Shown here: positions 9,533 through 23,300 of the stretch, in pieces
Layout: the number at the start of each line of letters is the position of its first letter
Position numbering within the stretch: the first letter of the stretch is position 1
NCBI RefSeq assembly: GCF_026262505.1
Contig: NC_067207.1
Span: 3,790,252 to 3,854,251 of the forward strand
From: Trichomonas vaginalis G3
Taxonomy: Eukaryota; Parabasalia; Trichomonadida; Trichomonadidae
Direction of reading: 5' to 3'
DNA: 64,000 bases
Position numbers and translations under genes: made by a program
The notes under the pieces: model-generated
The model's database searches: none
The model's input: only the letters and a program-made list of their open reading frames with translations
Told to the model about the DNA's origin: nothing

Positions 9533-10836
9533 AAAAAACTTTCCATTGTTTAACTTTATTAATTAAATGTTATTTCTATAAAACAATTCTAATATTCTAA
9601 ATTTCATATCTCTTTATTTCCATAAATTCCCTTACTTTTGTAATCTAATGATTTCTACTCTTCCCGTTTTTATCTTATTACAATATCTTGCAAAATAAAT
9701 GTTTTTTAAAACTGATATCACTCTCTTATCACAAAAAATTCCTTATTCAATTGTCCTATTCGTAACAATGTTTCATTATGGGAAATTTAAATGAAAATAT
9801 CATCCTCTCTTACCTATTCACGCTTAATTTTTTTATATCAGTTTAAGGGTGCACCCATATGTACGTTTATTTGAGAGGAGGAGGATTACCCTCTCAATTT
9901 TGAGGGATTTGTTAGTTTATTTTCTCGATGAATATGCAATAAAATTTGATTTTTACCTTATCAATATACTTCATATAATATACACATGTTCATGTAAAAA
10001 CTTTTTTTCCAAAATCCTCAGGAATTAAGGGATTTTTGAATTTTAAGAATTTTTTTCGAATTTTTTCGAAAAAAAAATATTTTCAGAACAGCCTTAACGG
10101 CTAAGATTTAGGAACAATGTTAAGTATCAAAAAGAAAGGAGGTCTGATATAGACAACATATATCGTTGAAGGTTGAAAAAAATCTCTAATATTTGAGCCC
10201 AAAATTTCAAATTTTAATTTTTTGAAAAAAAGAGGCCACCCGTATGTACGTTTATTTGAGAGGAGGAGGATTATATTTTTGAAAGGGTGAAACATTATGA
10301 ATATGTTAATTATATAATAATATATATTATTATAAAAAAGAAAAAATAAAGCACGTTAAAATTTTTCTTTCTTGATTTTTTACAAAATCTACATAGAATT
10401 ATGCAAAATATGACTAAATAATTATAAATCTCAAGTTAAATTTTAATTTTGATAAATAATTTAAATTTCAAAATATCAAGTTCAGTTCGACTATGTATGT
10501 AGTAATTCCTCAATAAAGTGCCAAAACCCTATTAAAATATATGAACATTTTCAACATTTTAATGTTTTTATTTAAAAATTTGATGGAATATGAGCTTCAA
10601 ACAATTATTATGTAAATAAAAATAATTAAATATATGTATTTATTCGTATTACAACCGTAGTAAGTCGATTCTTCCTTTCTTCTACTGAGGTTTGAATTTG
10701 ATTTCGAATTGTAAAGAGATTCAAAGGGAAAATACTAGCGGATAAAAACTACCTCCATGAAAGGGTCAGAATGGAGTCAAGTTGTATTTTTTGATATTTT
10801 TTGCTTTTCGAGCCTAAATAGGTAGCCAAGATAATA
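9533..10836. other. Intergenic AT-rich DNA with a 31-bp direct repeat
   Basis: No gene is supported. TATGTACGTTTATTTGAGAG and the following GAGGAGGATTA occur at 9,858-9,888 and again at 10,243-10,273. The first copy is preceded by AAGGGTGCACCC, and GTGCACCCTTAAGGG recurs inverted near 11,700, so an older element of about 1.9 kb may span 9,845-11,720 with the MITE nested in it. Confidence 0.4.
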
Positions 10837-11646
10837 GGGAAAACCGCAACCACTTTTTTTAATCACGATTTAAATATATAAATCGCGATTTTTTAGAAAA
10901 ATCGCGACTTTTTTAAAATCGCGTTTTTTAATAAATTGCGATTTTATTGTGGTCGCGATTTTTCAAAAAAATCGCGATTTTTATGGAAAATTGTGATCAA
11001 AATTAAACGCGATTTTCTTTATCAATCGCGAACATAGAACAAATCGGAACCATGATTTTGGACCTCATTAAGCGAAAAGGTCGCAATTAAATTCAATAAC
11101 AAAGCAATTCACAAAGATTTTTTGAATCTAGAATGGCTGTTTATCCATTTTAGACTGCTCACAATATGGTTTTTCTGCATACTTGCCGAAATCAGAGATC
11201 TAAAATCAAACAATCTCGATAACAAATACCTCAATCCCACTTTACTGGTCAAAATTCTTGAAGTCTTACTTTACTGCACTAATTAATCATAATTTACCTT
11301 TAACTAAAAAAATATTACATAAATCTAACAAAAAACCTTTAGCAATAAAAATACATTTGCTCAAGCCTATCGGCAACTCAAATCTAAAAAACTTTTTATA
11401 ACATTCTTATTACAATTTTTATTTTATTCTTATATTTATATTTTTTAGTTCACTTTTTAAATAATGATCTTTAGATTGAACCAATAACGCGATTTTCCAT
11501 ATAAATCGCGATTTTTTTGAAAAATCGCGACCACAATAAAATCGCAATTTATTAAAAAACGCGATTTTAAAAAAGTCGCGATTTTTCTAAAAAATCGCGA
11601 TTTATATATTTAAATCGTGATTAAAAAAAGTGGTTGCGGTTTTCCC
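10837..11646. mobile_element. MITE with about 160-bp TIRs carrying TCGCGA boxes
   Basis: The TIRs run from 10,837 to about 10,996 and from about 11,487 to 11,646. They start GGGAAAACCGCAACCACTTT and are nearly identical over their full length. TA flanks both ends (10,835-10,836; 11,647-11,648), which fits a Tc1/mariner-superfamily mover. The arms are dense with AATCGCGATTT, an inverted motif that could be a repeated transposase-binding site. The 490-bp centre codes for nothing. The near-identity of the arms suggests recent activity. Confidence 0.85.
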
Positions 11647-12251
11647 TAATGCCTAAAAATAAGGTTCTAAATTCTGAAGTTTACATGATCCTCTCGTGTG
11701 CACCCTTAAGGGTCCACTGTAAAAATTGAAAGTCTCTCAAAATTGAGAGGCGATTTGCAAATAATCATTATCGTCTTTTTTCGAAAATCCACTTTTCCTA
11801 GTGTTCTGATTAATATTTTGTGAATGGAATAATGAAGTATATGTTTTTGTAAGATGGTAATATATTCTATCACTTCAAATTATAGATCCGTATTTTTCCC
11901 AAGTGAGCGGGGTATCTCCAATCCCAGCCCTATCGTCCTCCCAGTGTCAGTTTTCAATATAAAATCCAAATTTTTTTTGAAAATAAAAATTTCGAGAAAT
12001 TTTTCTGATTTTTTTTCTTTGATTTCAATAATTCAAAATAAATTTGGGAGTAAAAAGACACTATTTAATGAAATTCATATGAGTGAATGTGGATAAATAC
12101 TCTCAAAACATACAATTTATCTATTTTTTCTTTATATTATCAACTAATTAGTGATAATTTTTTTTGAATCAGATTTTTTTTCATTAAAAACATAATATAT
12201 AACACAACAATGATGCACACATACGTATCTACACATCAAAATATAAAGCTT
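11647..12251. other. Intergenic, no gene seen
   Basis: AT-rich. CTCTCAAAATTGAGAG at about 11,732 is a perfect 16-bp palindrome and echoes CTCTCAATTTTGAG near 9,891. Nothing else is supported. Confidence 0.4.
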
Positions 12252-12334
12252 GTTTTGGTCTGGGCATCCCAACCCAAAATTCTTAAAAAATTGAATAAAA
12301 TTGAATACTTGGGGCTGGGATGCCCATCCCAAAA
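12252..12334. repeat. Long imperfect hairpin
   Basis: TTTTGGTCTGGGCATCCCAA pairs with GGGCTGGGATGCCCATCCCAAAA 40 bases later. Each arm also contains its own small dyad (TGGGATGCCCA), so more than one fold is possible. Confidence 0.7.
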
Positions 12335-12461
12335 CCGAATTGAATTTTTTGAATTAAAGAATATATTTATGTATTTATAATATACATGTGATGTCTATAA
12401 AAAATACTAAATTCTAAAAAAAATTCAATTTATTCAAAACGTATACTAAGTGATCACTTCA

Positions 12462-13363
12462 TTAGTAGGATCAGCAATCCTACTAAATGGTGAGAACGCC
12501 ACTAACTAAAAAAGGAGTCCTTGGAGCTCTTGATCTCTTGTCAGTAGAGTTCATAATGAGGCATGGCATCTACTGATTAGAGATCAGAGCAATCCTACCT
12601 TACCTTCAGGAGCTACAAAGCTCCTAATCGTTACGAGAGGGAGTCTTGGAGCTCCTGAAGCTCATCAGCAGAGGCTATTTACCATTTGGGCCTCTTCTGA
12701 TGAAAGATGCGAAACACGTCTACGAACCAGGAGCTTCAAAGCTTCTAATCCTTACTAAAGGGAGCTTTGGAGCTCCTGAGTCTCCATCAACAGAGTCCCA
12801 GATGGTAAATGTCCTTTGCTGATGAAAGATGCGAAACACATCTACGAACCAGGAGCTCCAAAGCTCCTAATCCTTACGAAAGGGAGCTTTGGAGCTCCTG
12901 AAACTCCTTTTACTATAAAATATGACAGTTTTCTTCTGAGGTTCTCATCAAATCTAAGACTTCAGAAGAAAGCTGTCCTATCAATGTATACTTACACACT
13001 CATGGACTACAAGTGTACAATTTTAAAGCAGAGATTATCCAAGGCCTCTCATCAAATGAGGGACCTCGGATAATCTCTACCTTAAGTAGTCAAATAACTT
13101 TTCTCACTATTTAGGAACAAAAGAACAAGAGTTGGAGTACTTTAAGGCAAGATTCTTCCGAAATCTCTCATCGAATGAGAGACTTCGGAAGGACCTTGCC
13201 AAATCCTTGAACGCCAATATCCTTGGAACTGAGCTAGAACCAGGGAGAAGTAGCATACTATAGAGCACGATGGTAATCTCGGAAATACTTATATCGCCCC
13301 AAGCACAATATTTAAGAAGTCTAACTCATATATACAAGAAGTCAGGCTGAATAGATATTGTGC
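12462..13363. repeat. String of long stem-loops with 120-bp repeats
   Basis: At least six hairpins follow one another: 12,462-12,486 (10-bp stem), 12,730-12,780 and 12,850-12,900 (the latter an 18-bp perfect stem, CAGGAGCTCCAAAGCTCC), 12,925-12,977 (TTCTTCTGA...TCAGAAGAA), 13,030-13,079 (AGAGATTATCC...GGATAATCTCT), 13,146-13,200 (about 25-bp imperfect stem) and 13,303-13,363. Around 12,700-12,900 the unit containing GATGAAAGATGCGAAACAC repeats with a period of about 121 bp. The open frame at 12,816-13,073 simply crosses these hairpins and is not a credible gene. The locus is locally richer in G+C than its surroundings. Function is unknown: a structured RNA, a cruciform-forming repeat and the remains of foldback elements are all possible. 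Confidence 0.7.
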
Positions 13364-13836
13364 ATATGGTTTGCAGAACTCTCATGATATTTAAAATTCA
13401 TGTTATCCCAAAAAGGTGACACTTTGGGTGTATCGTCCATCCCAGGGATGCAAAAATCACATCACCTTGGATCTATACTTCAAATCGGATAAAAATTGCA
13501 AAATCGGTGAGTTTTATAAGAACATGATTTTTTTCGAATTTTTTCGCTTTTGGATGCGTGTTTTGAAAAATAGATATTTTCGAATTTTGATTTTATCTTA
13601 AGTATAAGTTTTATATTAGGAATTTTTTTGACCTATTTCCAATTATTAATTCTGATGTTTTTTTAGGAATTTATTTGAGAAGAAATTAGGAATTTCGCTT
13701 TTATGCTATTACAAACTAATATTATGATGCATGTAGTTTATATTCATTGAGGCCAATGCCGGGATATCTTGCATTAAAAAAAAATTCAAAGAATTGACAA
13801 TTAGATAGCACAAATTTAATTCTCTAGACAAAGTAT
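13364..13836. other. Intergenic, no gene seen
   Basis: AT-rich sequence without recognisable coding features. The 61-codon frame at 13,416-13,601 has no family resemblance. Confidence 0.4.
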
Positions 13837-13861
13837 AAAAAAAAAAAAAAAAAAAAAAAAA
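13837..13861 (+). repeat. Poly(A) run of 25
   Basis: An uninterrupted A run lies exactly before the GC-rich hairpins that open the Maverick region. It may mark an element boundary or be a simple homopolymer. Its length may be inaccurate. Confidence 0.8.
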
Positions 13862-13867
13862 GGTAGT

Positions 13868-13973
13868 GGGGCCTCCAGGCACTTCGTGCCCTCTAGCCCC
13901 TGAAGATGTTTAGTATAAAATGAGGTTTTTTTTGGGTATAGGGGGCTTCCCAGGGGCTGCGCCCCTTCTAGCC
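13868..13973. terminator. Two GC-rich hairpins, Maverick-type intergenic
   Basis: 13,868-13,900 contains GGGGC...AGGCACTTCGTGCC...GCCCC. 13,941-13,973 contains GGGCTTCCCAGGGGCTGCGC followed by CCCTTCTAGCCC. They stand out in AT-rich DNA and resemble the hairpins between the Maverick genes at 56-62 kb. A role in transcript ending is inference, by analogy with hairpin-directed 3' ends in large DNA viruses. Confidence 0.45.
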
Positions 13974-14039
13974 CATAAAATTTTTTGAGAGTCGTCGCTG
14001 TTGACTTTTTTGTAGAGGACTCAAAATAGTATAACTTTG

Positions 14040-14313
14040 TCCGGACAAGTAAGGGTCTATCGTCGCTACAGGAAAAGTTACGGGCGTTCCAAGGAAGTAT
14101 ACTTTGAGAGACTCTTTAGAAACTTTAGACGTTTTACATAACCATCCATGCTTTTACTTTACATCCGATAAAAGTGGTTTGGAAACCGTTATGAGATGGT
14201 TAGAGGACATACATGACTATGAGTTTAGATATGACAAGATAGAATATGAGAGAGGTCCTATAAACCAAAACCAAAGTTTAGTTTCCAAACTAAACCAAGT
14301 CAACCTTCATTAG
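14040..14313 (+). pseudogene. Broken Maverick-type gene remnant
   Basis: A basic peptide segment (VYRRYRKSYGRSKE) and a second one (TSDKSGLETVMRWLEDIHDY) are readable here. The sequence runs straight into the satellite at 14,337. The base composition resembles the Maverick genes at 56-62 kb more than the surrounding DNA. The family is not recognised. It is treated as a fossil that looks broken. Confidence 0.4.
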
Positions 14314-14336
14314 CTGGTATGGGTTGTTGACAAAGT

Positions 14337-17300
14337 CTTTACGAAGAAGTCATGACAAAGTCTTTACGAAGAAGTCATGACAAAGTCTTTACGATGAAGT
14401 CATGACAAAACATTGACGATGAAGTCATGACAAAGTCTTTACGATGAAGTCTTGACAAAACATATACGATGAAGTCATGACAAAGTCTTTACGATGAAGT
14501 TTTGACAAAACATATACGATGAAGTCTTGACAAAGTCTTTACGATGAAGTCTTGACAAAACATTGACGATGAAGTCTTGACAAAGTCTTTACGATGAAGT
14601 CTTGACAAAACATTGACGATGAAGTCTTGACAAAACATTGACGATGAAGTCTTGACAAAACATTGACGATGAAGTTTTGACAAAGTCTTTACGAAGAAGT
14701 CATGACAAAGTCTTTACGATGAAGTCATGACAAAACATATACGATGAAGTTTTGACAAAGTCTTTACGAAGAAGTCATGACAAAGTCTTTACGATGAAGT
14801 CATGACAAAGTCTTTACGATGAAGTCATGACAAAGTCTTTACGATGAAGTCATGACAAAACATATACGATGAAGTCATGACAAAGTCTTTACGATGAAGT
14901 CATGACAAAACATATACGATGAAGTCATGACAAAGTCTTTACGATGAAGTCTTGACAAAACATATACGATGAAGTCTTGACAAAACATTTACGAAGAAGT
15001 CTTGACAAAACATATACGAAGAAGTTTTGACAAAACATATACGATGAAATCATGAAAATTCAAGAGGTGAAGTCTTGACAAAACATATACGATGAAGTTT
15101 TGACAAAGTCTTTACGATGAAGTCTTGACAAAGTCTTTACGATGAAGTCATGACAAAACATATACGATGAAGTCATGACAAAGTCTTTACGATGAAGTCT
15201 TGACAAAACATATACGATGAAGTCATGACAAAGTCTTTACGATGAAGTTTTGACAAAGTCTTTACGATGAAGTTTTGACAAAGTCTTTACGATGAAGTCT
15301 TGACAAAACATTGACGAAGAAGTCATGACAAAGTCTTTACGATGAAATCATGAAAATTCAAGAGGTGAAGTCATGACAAAGTCTTTACGATGAAATCATG
15401 AAAATTCAAGAGGTGAAGTCTTGACAAAACATATACGATGAAGTCATGACAAAACATTGACGATGAAGTCTTGACAAAACATATACGATGAAGTCATGAC
15501 AAAGTCTTTACGATGAAGTTTTGACAAAGTCTTTACGATGAAGTCATGACAAAACATATACGATGAAGTCATGACAAAGTCTTTACGATGAAGTCTTGAC
15601 AAAACATATACGATGAAGTCATGACAAAGTCTTTACGATGAAGTCTTGACAAAACATATACGATGAAGTCTTGACAAAACATTGACGATGAAGTTTTGAC
15701 AAAACATATACGATGAAGTCATGACAAAACATTGACGATGAAGTTTTGACAAAGTCTTTACGAAGAAGTTTTGACAAAACATATACGATGAAGTTTTGAC
15801 AAAACATATACGATGAAGTCATGACAAAGTCTTTACGATGAAGTTTTGACAAAGTCTTTACGATGAAGTTTTGACAAAGTCTTTACGATGAAGTCTTGAC
15901 AAAACATTGACGAAGAAGTCATGACAAAGTCTTTACGATGAAATCATGAAAATTCAAGAGGTGAAGTCATGACAAAGTCTTTACGATGAAATCATGAAAA
16001 TTCAAGAGGTGAAGTCTTGACAAAACATATACGATGAAGTCATGACAAAACATTGACGATGAAGTCTTGACAAAACATATACGATGAAGTCATGACAAAG
16101 TCTTTACGAAGAAGTCATGACAAAGTCTTTACGATGAAGTCATGACAAAGTCTTTACGATGAAGTCATGACAAAGTCTTTACGATGAAGTCATGACAAAA
16201 CATATACGATGAAGTCATGACAAAGTCTTTACGATGAAGTCTTGACAAAACATATACGATGAAGTCTTGACAAAACATTGACGATGAAGTTTTGACAAAA
16301 CATATACGATGAAGTCATGACAAAACATTGACGATGAAGTTTTGACAAAGTCTTTACGAAGAAGTTTTGACAAAACATATACGATGAAGTTTTGACAAAA
16401 CATATACGATGAAGTCATGACAAAGTCTTTACGATGAAGTCTTGACAAAACATATACGATGAAGTCATGACAAAGTCTTTACGATGAAGTCTTGACAAAA
16501 CATATACGATGAAGTCTTGACAAAACATTTACGAAGAAGTCTTGACAAAACATATACGAAGAAGTTTTGACAAAACATATACGATGAAATCATGAAAATT
16601 CAAGAGGTGAAGTCTTGACAAAACATATACGATGAAGTTTTGACAAAGTCTTTACGATGAAGTCTTGACAAAGTCTTTACGATGAAGTCATGACAAAACA
16701 TATACGATGAAGTTCATGACAAAGTCTTTACGATGAAGTCTTGACAAAACATATACGATGAAGTCATGACAAAGTCTTTACGATGAAGTTTTGACAAAGT
16801 CTTTACGATGAAGTTTTGACAAAGTCTTTACGATGAAGTCTTGACAAAACATTGACGAAGAAGTCATGACAAAGTCTTTACGATGAAATCATGAAAATTC
16901 AAGAGGTGAAGTCATGACAAAGTCTTTACGATGAAATCATGAAAATTCAAGAGGTGAAGTCTTGACAAAACATATACGATGAAGTCATGACAAAGTCTTT
17001 ACGATGAAGTTTTGACAAAGTCTTTACGATGAAGTTTTGACAAAGTCTTTACGATGAAGTCTTGACAAAACATTGACGAAGAAGTCATGACAAAGTCTTT
17101 ACGATGAAATCATGAAAATTCAAGAGGTGAAGTCATGACAAAACATATACGATGAAGTCATGACAAAACATTGACGATGAAGTCTTGACAAAACATATAC
17201 GATGAAGTCATGACAAAACATTGACGATGAAGTCTTGACAAAACATATACGATGAAGTCATGACAAAGTCTTTACGATGAAGTTTTGACAAAGTCTTTAC

Positions 17301-20300
17301 GATGAAGTTTTGACAAAGTCTTTACGATGAAGTCTTGACAAAACATTGACGAAGAAGTCATGACAAAGTCTTTACGATGAAATCATGAAAATTCAAGAGG
17401 TGAAGTCTTGACAAAACATTGACGAAGAAGTCATGACAAAGTCTTTACGATGAAATCATGAAAATTCAAGAGGTGAAGTCTTGACAAAACATATACGATG
17501 AAGTCTTGACAAAACATATACGATGAAGTCTTGACAAAACATTGACGATGAAGTCTTGACAAAACATATACGATGAAGTCATGACAAAACATTGACGATG
17601 AAGTTTTGACAAAGTCTTTACGATGAAGTCATGACAAAGTCTTTACGAAGAAGTCTTGACAAAGTCTTTACGATGAAGTTTTGACAAAACATTTACGATG
17701 AAGTTTTGACAAAACATATACGATGAAGTCATGACAAAACATATACGATGAAGTCATGACAAAACATATACGAAGAAGTCTTGACAAAACATTTACGATG
17801 AAGTCATGACAAAACATATACGATGAAGTCATGACAAAACATTGACGATGAAGTCTTGACAAAACATTTACGAAGAAGTCTTGACAAAGTCTTTACGAAG
17901 AAGTCTTGACAAAGTCTTTACGATGAAGTTTTGACAAAGTCTTTACGAAGAAGTCTTGACAAAGTCTTTACGATGAAGTTTTGACAAAACATTTACGATG
18001 AAGTTTTGACAAAACATATACGATGAAGTTTTGACAAAACATATACGATGAAGTTTTGACAAAACATATACGATGAAGTCATGACAAAACATATACGATG
18101 AAGTCATGACAAAACATATACGAAGAAGTCTTGACAAAACATATACGATGAAGTTTTGACAAAACATATACGATGAAGTCATGACAAAACATTGACGATG
18201 AAGTCTTGACAAAACATTTACGAAGAAGTCTTGACAAAGTCTTTACGAAGAAGTCTTGACAAAGTCTTTACGATGAAGTCTTGACAAAACATATACGATG
18301 AAGTTTTGACAAAGTCTTTACGAAGAAGTCTTGACAAAGTCTTTACGATGAAGTTTTGACAAAACATATACGATGAAGTTTTGACAAAGTCTTTACGATG
18401 AAGTTTTGACAAAGTCTTTACGATGAAGTCTTGACAAAGTCTTTACGATGAAGTCATGACAAAACATTGACGATGAAGTCATGACAAAGTCTTTACGAAG
18501 AAGTCATGACAAAGTCTTTACGAAGAAGTCTTGACAAAGTCTTTACGAAGAAGTCATGACAAAACATTGACGATGAAGTCTTGACAAAACATATACGATG
18601 AAGTCATGACAAAACATTGACGATGAAGTCTTGACAAAACATATACGATGAAGTCATGACAAACATTTACGAAAGAAGTCTGACAAAACATATACGATGA
18701 AGTCTTGACAAAACATATTTACGAAGAAGTCTTGACAAAACATTTACGAAGAAGTTTGACAAAACATTTACGAAGAAGTCTTGACAAAACATTTACGATG
18801 AATCATGACAAAACATTTACGAAGAAGTCTTGACAAAGTCTTTACGGAAGAAGTCTTGACAAAACATATACGATGAAGTCATGACAAAACATTGACGATG
18901 AAGTTTTGACAAAGTCTTTACGATGAAGTCATGACAAAGTCTTTACGAAGAAGTCTTGACAAAACATTGACGATGAAGTCATGACAAAACATATACGATG
19001 AAGTCTTGACAAAACATTGACGATGAAGTTTTGACAAAGTCTTTACGATGAAGTCTTGACAAAACATTGACGAAGTCATGACAAAGTCTTTACGATGAAA
19101 TCATGAAAATTCAAGAGTGAAGTCTTGACAAAACATATACGATGAAGTCATGACAAAACATTGACGATGAAGTCTTGACAAAACATATACGATGAAGTCA
19201 TGACAAAGTCTTTACGATGAAGTTTTGACAAAGTCTTTACGATGAAGTTTTGACAAAGTCTTTACGATGAAATCATGAAAATTCAAGAGGTGAAGTCATG
19301 ACAAAGTCTTTACGATGATCATGAAAATTCAAGAGGTGAAGTCTTGACAAAACATATACGATGAAGTCATGACAAAACATTGACGATGAAGTCTTGACAA
19401 AACATATACGATGAAGTCTTGACAAAACATTTACGAAGAAGTCTTGACAAAACATTTACGAAGAAGTCTTGACAAAACATTTACGAAGAAGTCTTGACAA
19501 AACATTTACGATGAAATCATGACAAAACATTTACGAAGAAGTCTTGACAAAGTCTTTACGAAGAAGTCTTGACAAAACATATACGATGAAGTCATGACAA
19601 AACATTGACGATGAAGTTTTGACAAAGTCTTTACGATGAAGTCATGACAAAGTCTTTACGAAGAAGTCTTGACAAAACATTGACGATGAAGTCATGACAA
19701 AACATATACGATGAAGTCTTGACAAAACATTGACGATGAAGTTTTGACAAAGTCTTTACGATGAAGTCTTGACAAAACATTGACGAAGAAGTCATGACAA
19801 AGTCTTTACGATGAAATCATGAAAATTCAAGAGGTGAAGTCTTGACAAAACATATACGATGAATCATGACAAAAACATTGACGATGAAGTCTTGACCAAA
19901 CATATACGATGAAGTCATGACAAAGTCTTTACGATGAAGTTTTGACAAAGTCTTTACGATGAAGTTTTGACAAAGTCTTTACGATGAAGTCTTGACAAAA
20001 CATTGACGAAGAAGTCATGACAAAGTCTTTACGATGAAATCATGAAAATTCAAGAGGTGAAGTCATGACAAAGTCTTTACGATGAAATCATGAAAATTCA
20101 AGAGGTGAAGTCTTGACAAAACATATACGATGAAGTCATGACAAAACATTGACGATGAAGTCTTGACAAAACATATACGATGAAGTCTTGACAAAACATT
20201 TACGAAGAAGTCTTGACAAAACATTTACGAAGAAGTCTTGACAAAACATTTACGATGAAATCATGACTAAAACATTTACGAAGAAGTCTTGACAAAGTCT

Positions 20301-23300
20301 TTACGAAGAAGTCTTGACAAAACATATACGATGAAGTCATGACAAAGTCTTTACGATGAAGTTTTGACAAAGTCTTTACGATGAAGTCATGACAAAGTCT
20401 TTACGAAGAAGTCTTGACAAAACATTGACGATGAAGTCATGACAAAACATATACGATGAAGTCTTGACAAAACATTGACGATGAAGTTTTGACAAAGTCT
20501 TTACGATGAAGTCTTGACAAAACATTGACGAAGAAGTCATGACAAAGTCTTTACGATGAAATCATGAAAATTCAAGAGGTGAAGTCATGACAAAGTCTTT
20601 ACGATGAAATCATGAAAATTCAAGAGGTGAAGTCTTGACAAAACATATACGATGAAGTCATGACAAAGTCTTTACGATGAAGTTTTGACAAAGTCTTTAC
20701 GATGAAGTTTTGACAAAGTCTTTACGATGAAGTCTTGACAAACATTGACGAAGAAGTCATGACAAGTCTTTACGATGAAATCATGAAAATTCAAGAGTGA
20801 AGTCTTGACAAAACATTGACGATGAAGTCTTGACAAAACATATACGATGAAGTCATGACAAAACATTGACGATGAAGTTTTGACAAAACATATACGATGA
20901 AGTCATGACAAAGTCTTTACGATGAAGTCATGACAAAGTCTTTACGAAGAAGTCTTGACAAAGTCTTTACGATGAAGTCTTGACAAAACATTGACGAAGA
21001 AGTCATGACAAAGTCTTTACGATGAAATCATGAAAATTCAAGAGGTGAAGTCTTGACAAAACATATACGATGAAGTCATGACAAAACATTGACGATGAAG
21101 TCTTGACAAAACATATACGATGAAGTCATGACAAAGTCTTTACGATGAAGTTTTGACAAAGTCTTTACGATGAAGTTTTGACAAAGTCTTTACGATGAAG
21201 TCTTGACAAAACATTGACGAAGAAGTCATGACAAAGTCTTTACGATGAAATCATGAAAATTCAAGAGGTGAAGTCATGACAAAGTCTTTACGATGAAATC
21301 ATGAAAATTCAAGAGGTGAAGTCTTGACAAAACATATACGATGAAGTCATGACAAAACATTGACGATGAAGTCTTGACAAAACATATACGATGAAGTCTT
21401 GACAAAACATTTACGAAGAAGTCTTGACAAAACATTTACGAAGAAGTCTTGACAAAACATTTACGAAGAAGTCTTGACAAAACATTTACGATGAAATCAT
21501 GACAAAACATTTACGAAGAAGTCTTGACAAAGTCTTTACGAAGAAGTCTTGACAAAACATATACGATGAAGTCATGACAAAACATTGACGATGAAGTTTT
21601 GACAAAGTCTTTACGATGAAGTCATGACAAAGTCTTTACGATGAAGTTTTGACAAAGTCTTTACGATGAAGTCTTGACAAAACATTGACGAAGAAGTCAT
21701 GACAAAGTCTTTACGATGAAATCATGAAAATTCAAGAGGTGAAGTCTTGACAAAACATATACGATGAAGTCATGACAAAACATTGACGATGAAGTCTTGA
21801 CAAAACATATACGATGAAGTCATGACAAAGTCTTTACGATGAAGTTTTGACAAAGTCTTTACGATGAAGTTTTGACAAAGTCTTTACGATGAAGTCTTGA
21901 CAAAACATTGACGAAGAAGTCATGACAAAGTCTTTACGATGAAATCATGAAAATTCAAGAGGTGAAGTCATGACAAAGTCTTTACGATGAAATCATGAAA
22001 ATTCAAGAGTGAAGTCTTGACAAACATATACGATGAAGTCATGACAAAACATTGACGATGAAGTCTTGACAAAACTATACGATGAAGTCTTGACAAAAAC
22101 ATTACGAAGAAGTCTTGACAAAACATTTACGAAGAAGTGACAAACATTTACGAAGAAGTCTTGACAAACATTTACGATGAAATCATGACAAAACATTTAC
22201 GAAGAAGTCTTGACAAAGTCTTTACGAAGAAGTCTTGACAAACATATACGATGAAGTCATGACAAAACATTGACGATGAAGTTTTGACAAAGTCTTTACG
22301 ATGAAGTCTTGACAAAGTCTTTACGAAGAAGTCTTGACAAAACATTGACGATGAAGTCATGACAAAACATATACGATGAAGTCTTGACAAACATTGACGA
22401 TGAAGTTTTGACAAAGTCTTTACGATGAAGTCTTGACAAAACATTGACGAAGTCATGACAAAGTCTTTACGATGAAATCATGAAAATTCAAGAGGTGAAG
22501 TCATGACAAAGTCTTTACGATGAAATCATGAAAATTCAAGAGGTGAAGTCTTGACAAAACATATACGATGAAGTCATGACAAAGTCTTTACGATGAAGTT
22601 TTGACAAAGTCTTTACGATGAAGTTTTGACAAAGTCTTTACGATGAAGTCTTGACAAAACATTGACGAAGAAGTCATGACAAAGTCTTTACGATGAAATC
22701 ATGAAATTCAAGAGGTGAAGTCATGACAAAACATAACGATGAAGTCATGACAAAACATTGACGATGAAGTCTTGACAAAACATATACGATGAAGTCATGA
22801 CAAAACATTGACGATGAAGTCTTGACAAAACATATACGATGAAGTCATGACAAAGTCTTTACGATGAAGTTTTGACAAAGTCTTTACGATGAAGTTTTGA
22901 CAAAGTCTTTACGATGAAGTCTTGACAAAACATTGACGAAGAAGTCATGACAAAGTCTTTACGATGAAATCATGAAAATTCAAGAGGTGAAGTCTTGACA
23001 AAACATATACGATGAAGTCTTGACAAAACATATACGATGAAGTCATGACAAAACATTGACGATGAAGTTTTGACAAAGTCTTTACGATGAAGTCATGACA
23101 AAGTCTATACGAAAAGTCTTGACAAAGTCTTTACGATGAAGTTTTGACAAAACATTTACGATGAAGTTTTGACAAAACATATACGATGAAGTTTTGACAA
23201 AACATATACGATGAAGTTTTGACAAAACATATACGATGAAGTCATGACAAAACATATACGAAGAAGTCTTGACAAAACATTTACGATGAAGTTTTGACAA

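Noticed and set aside
12816-13073. 85-codon frame over the hairpins
   Set aside because: It is made of the inverted repeats themselves and lacks coding features.
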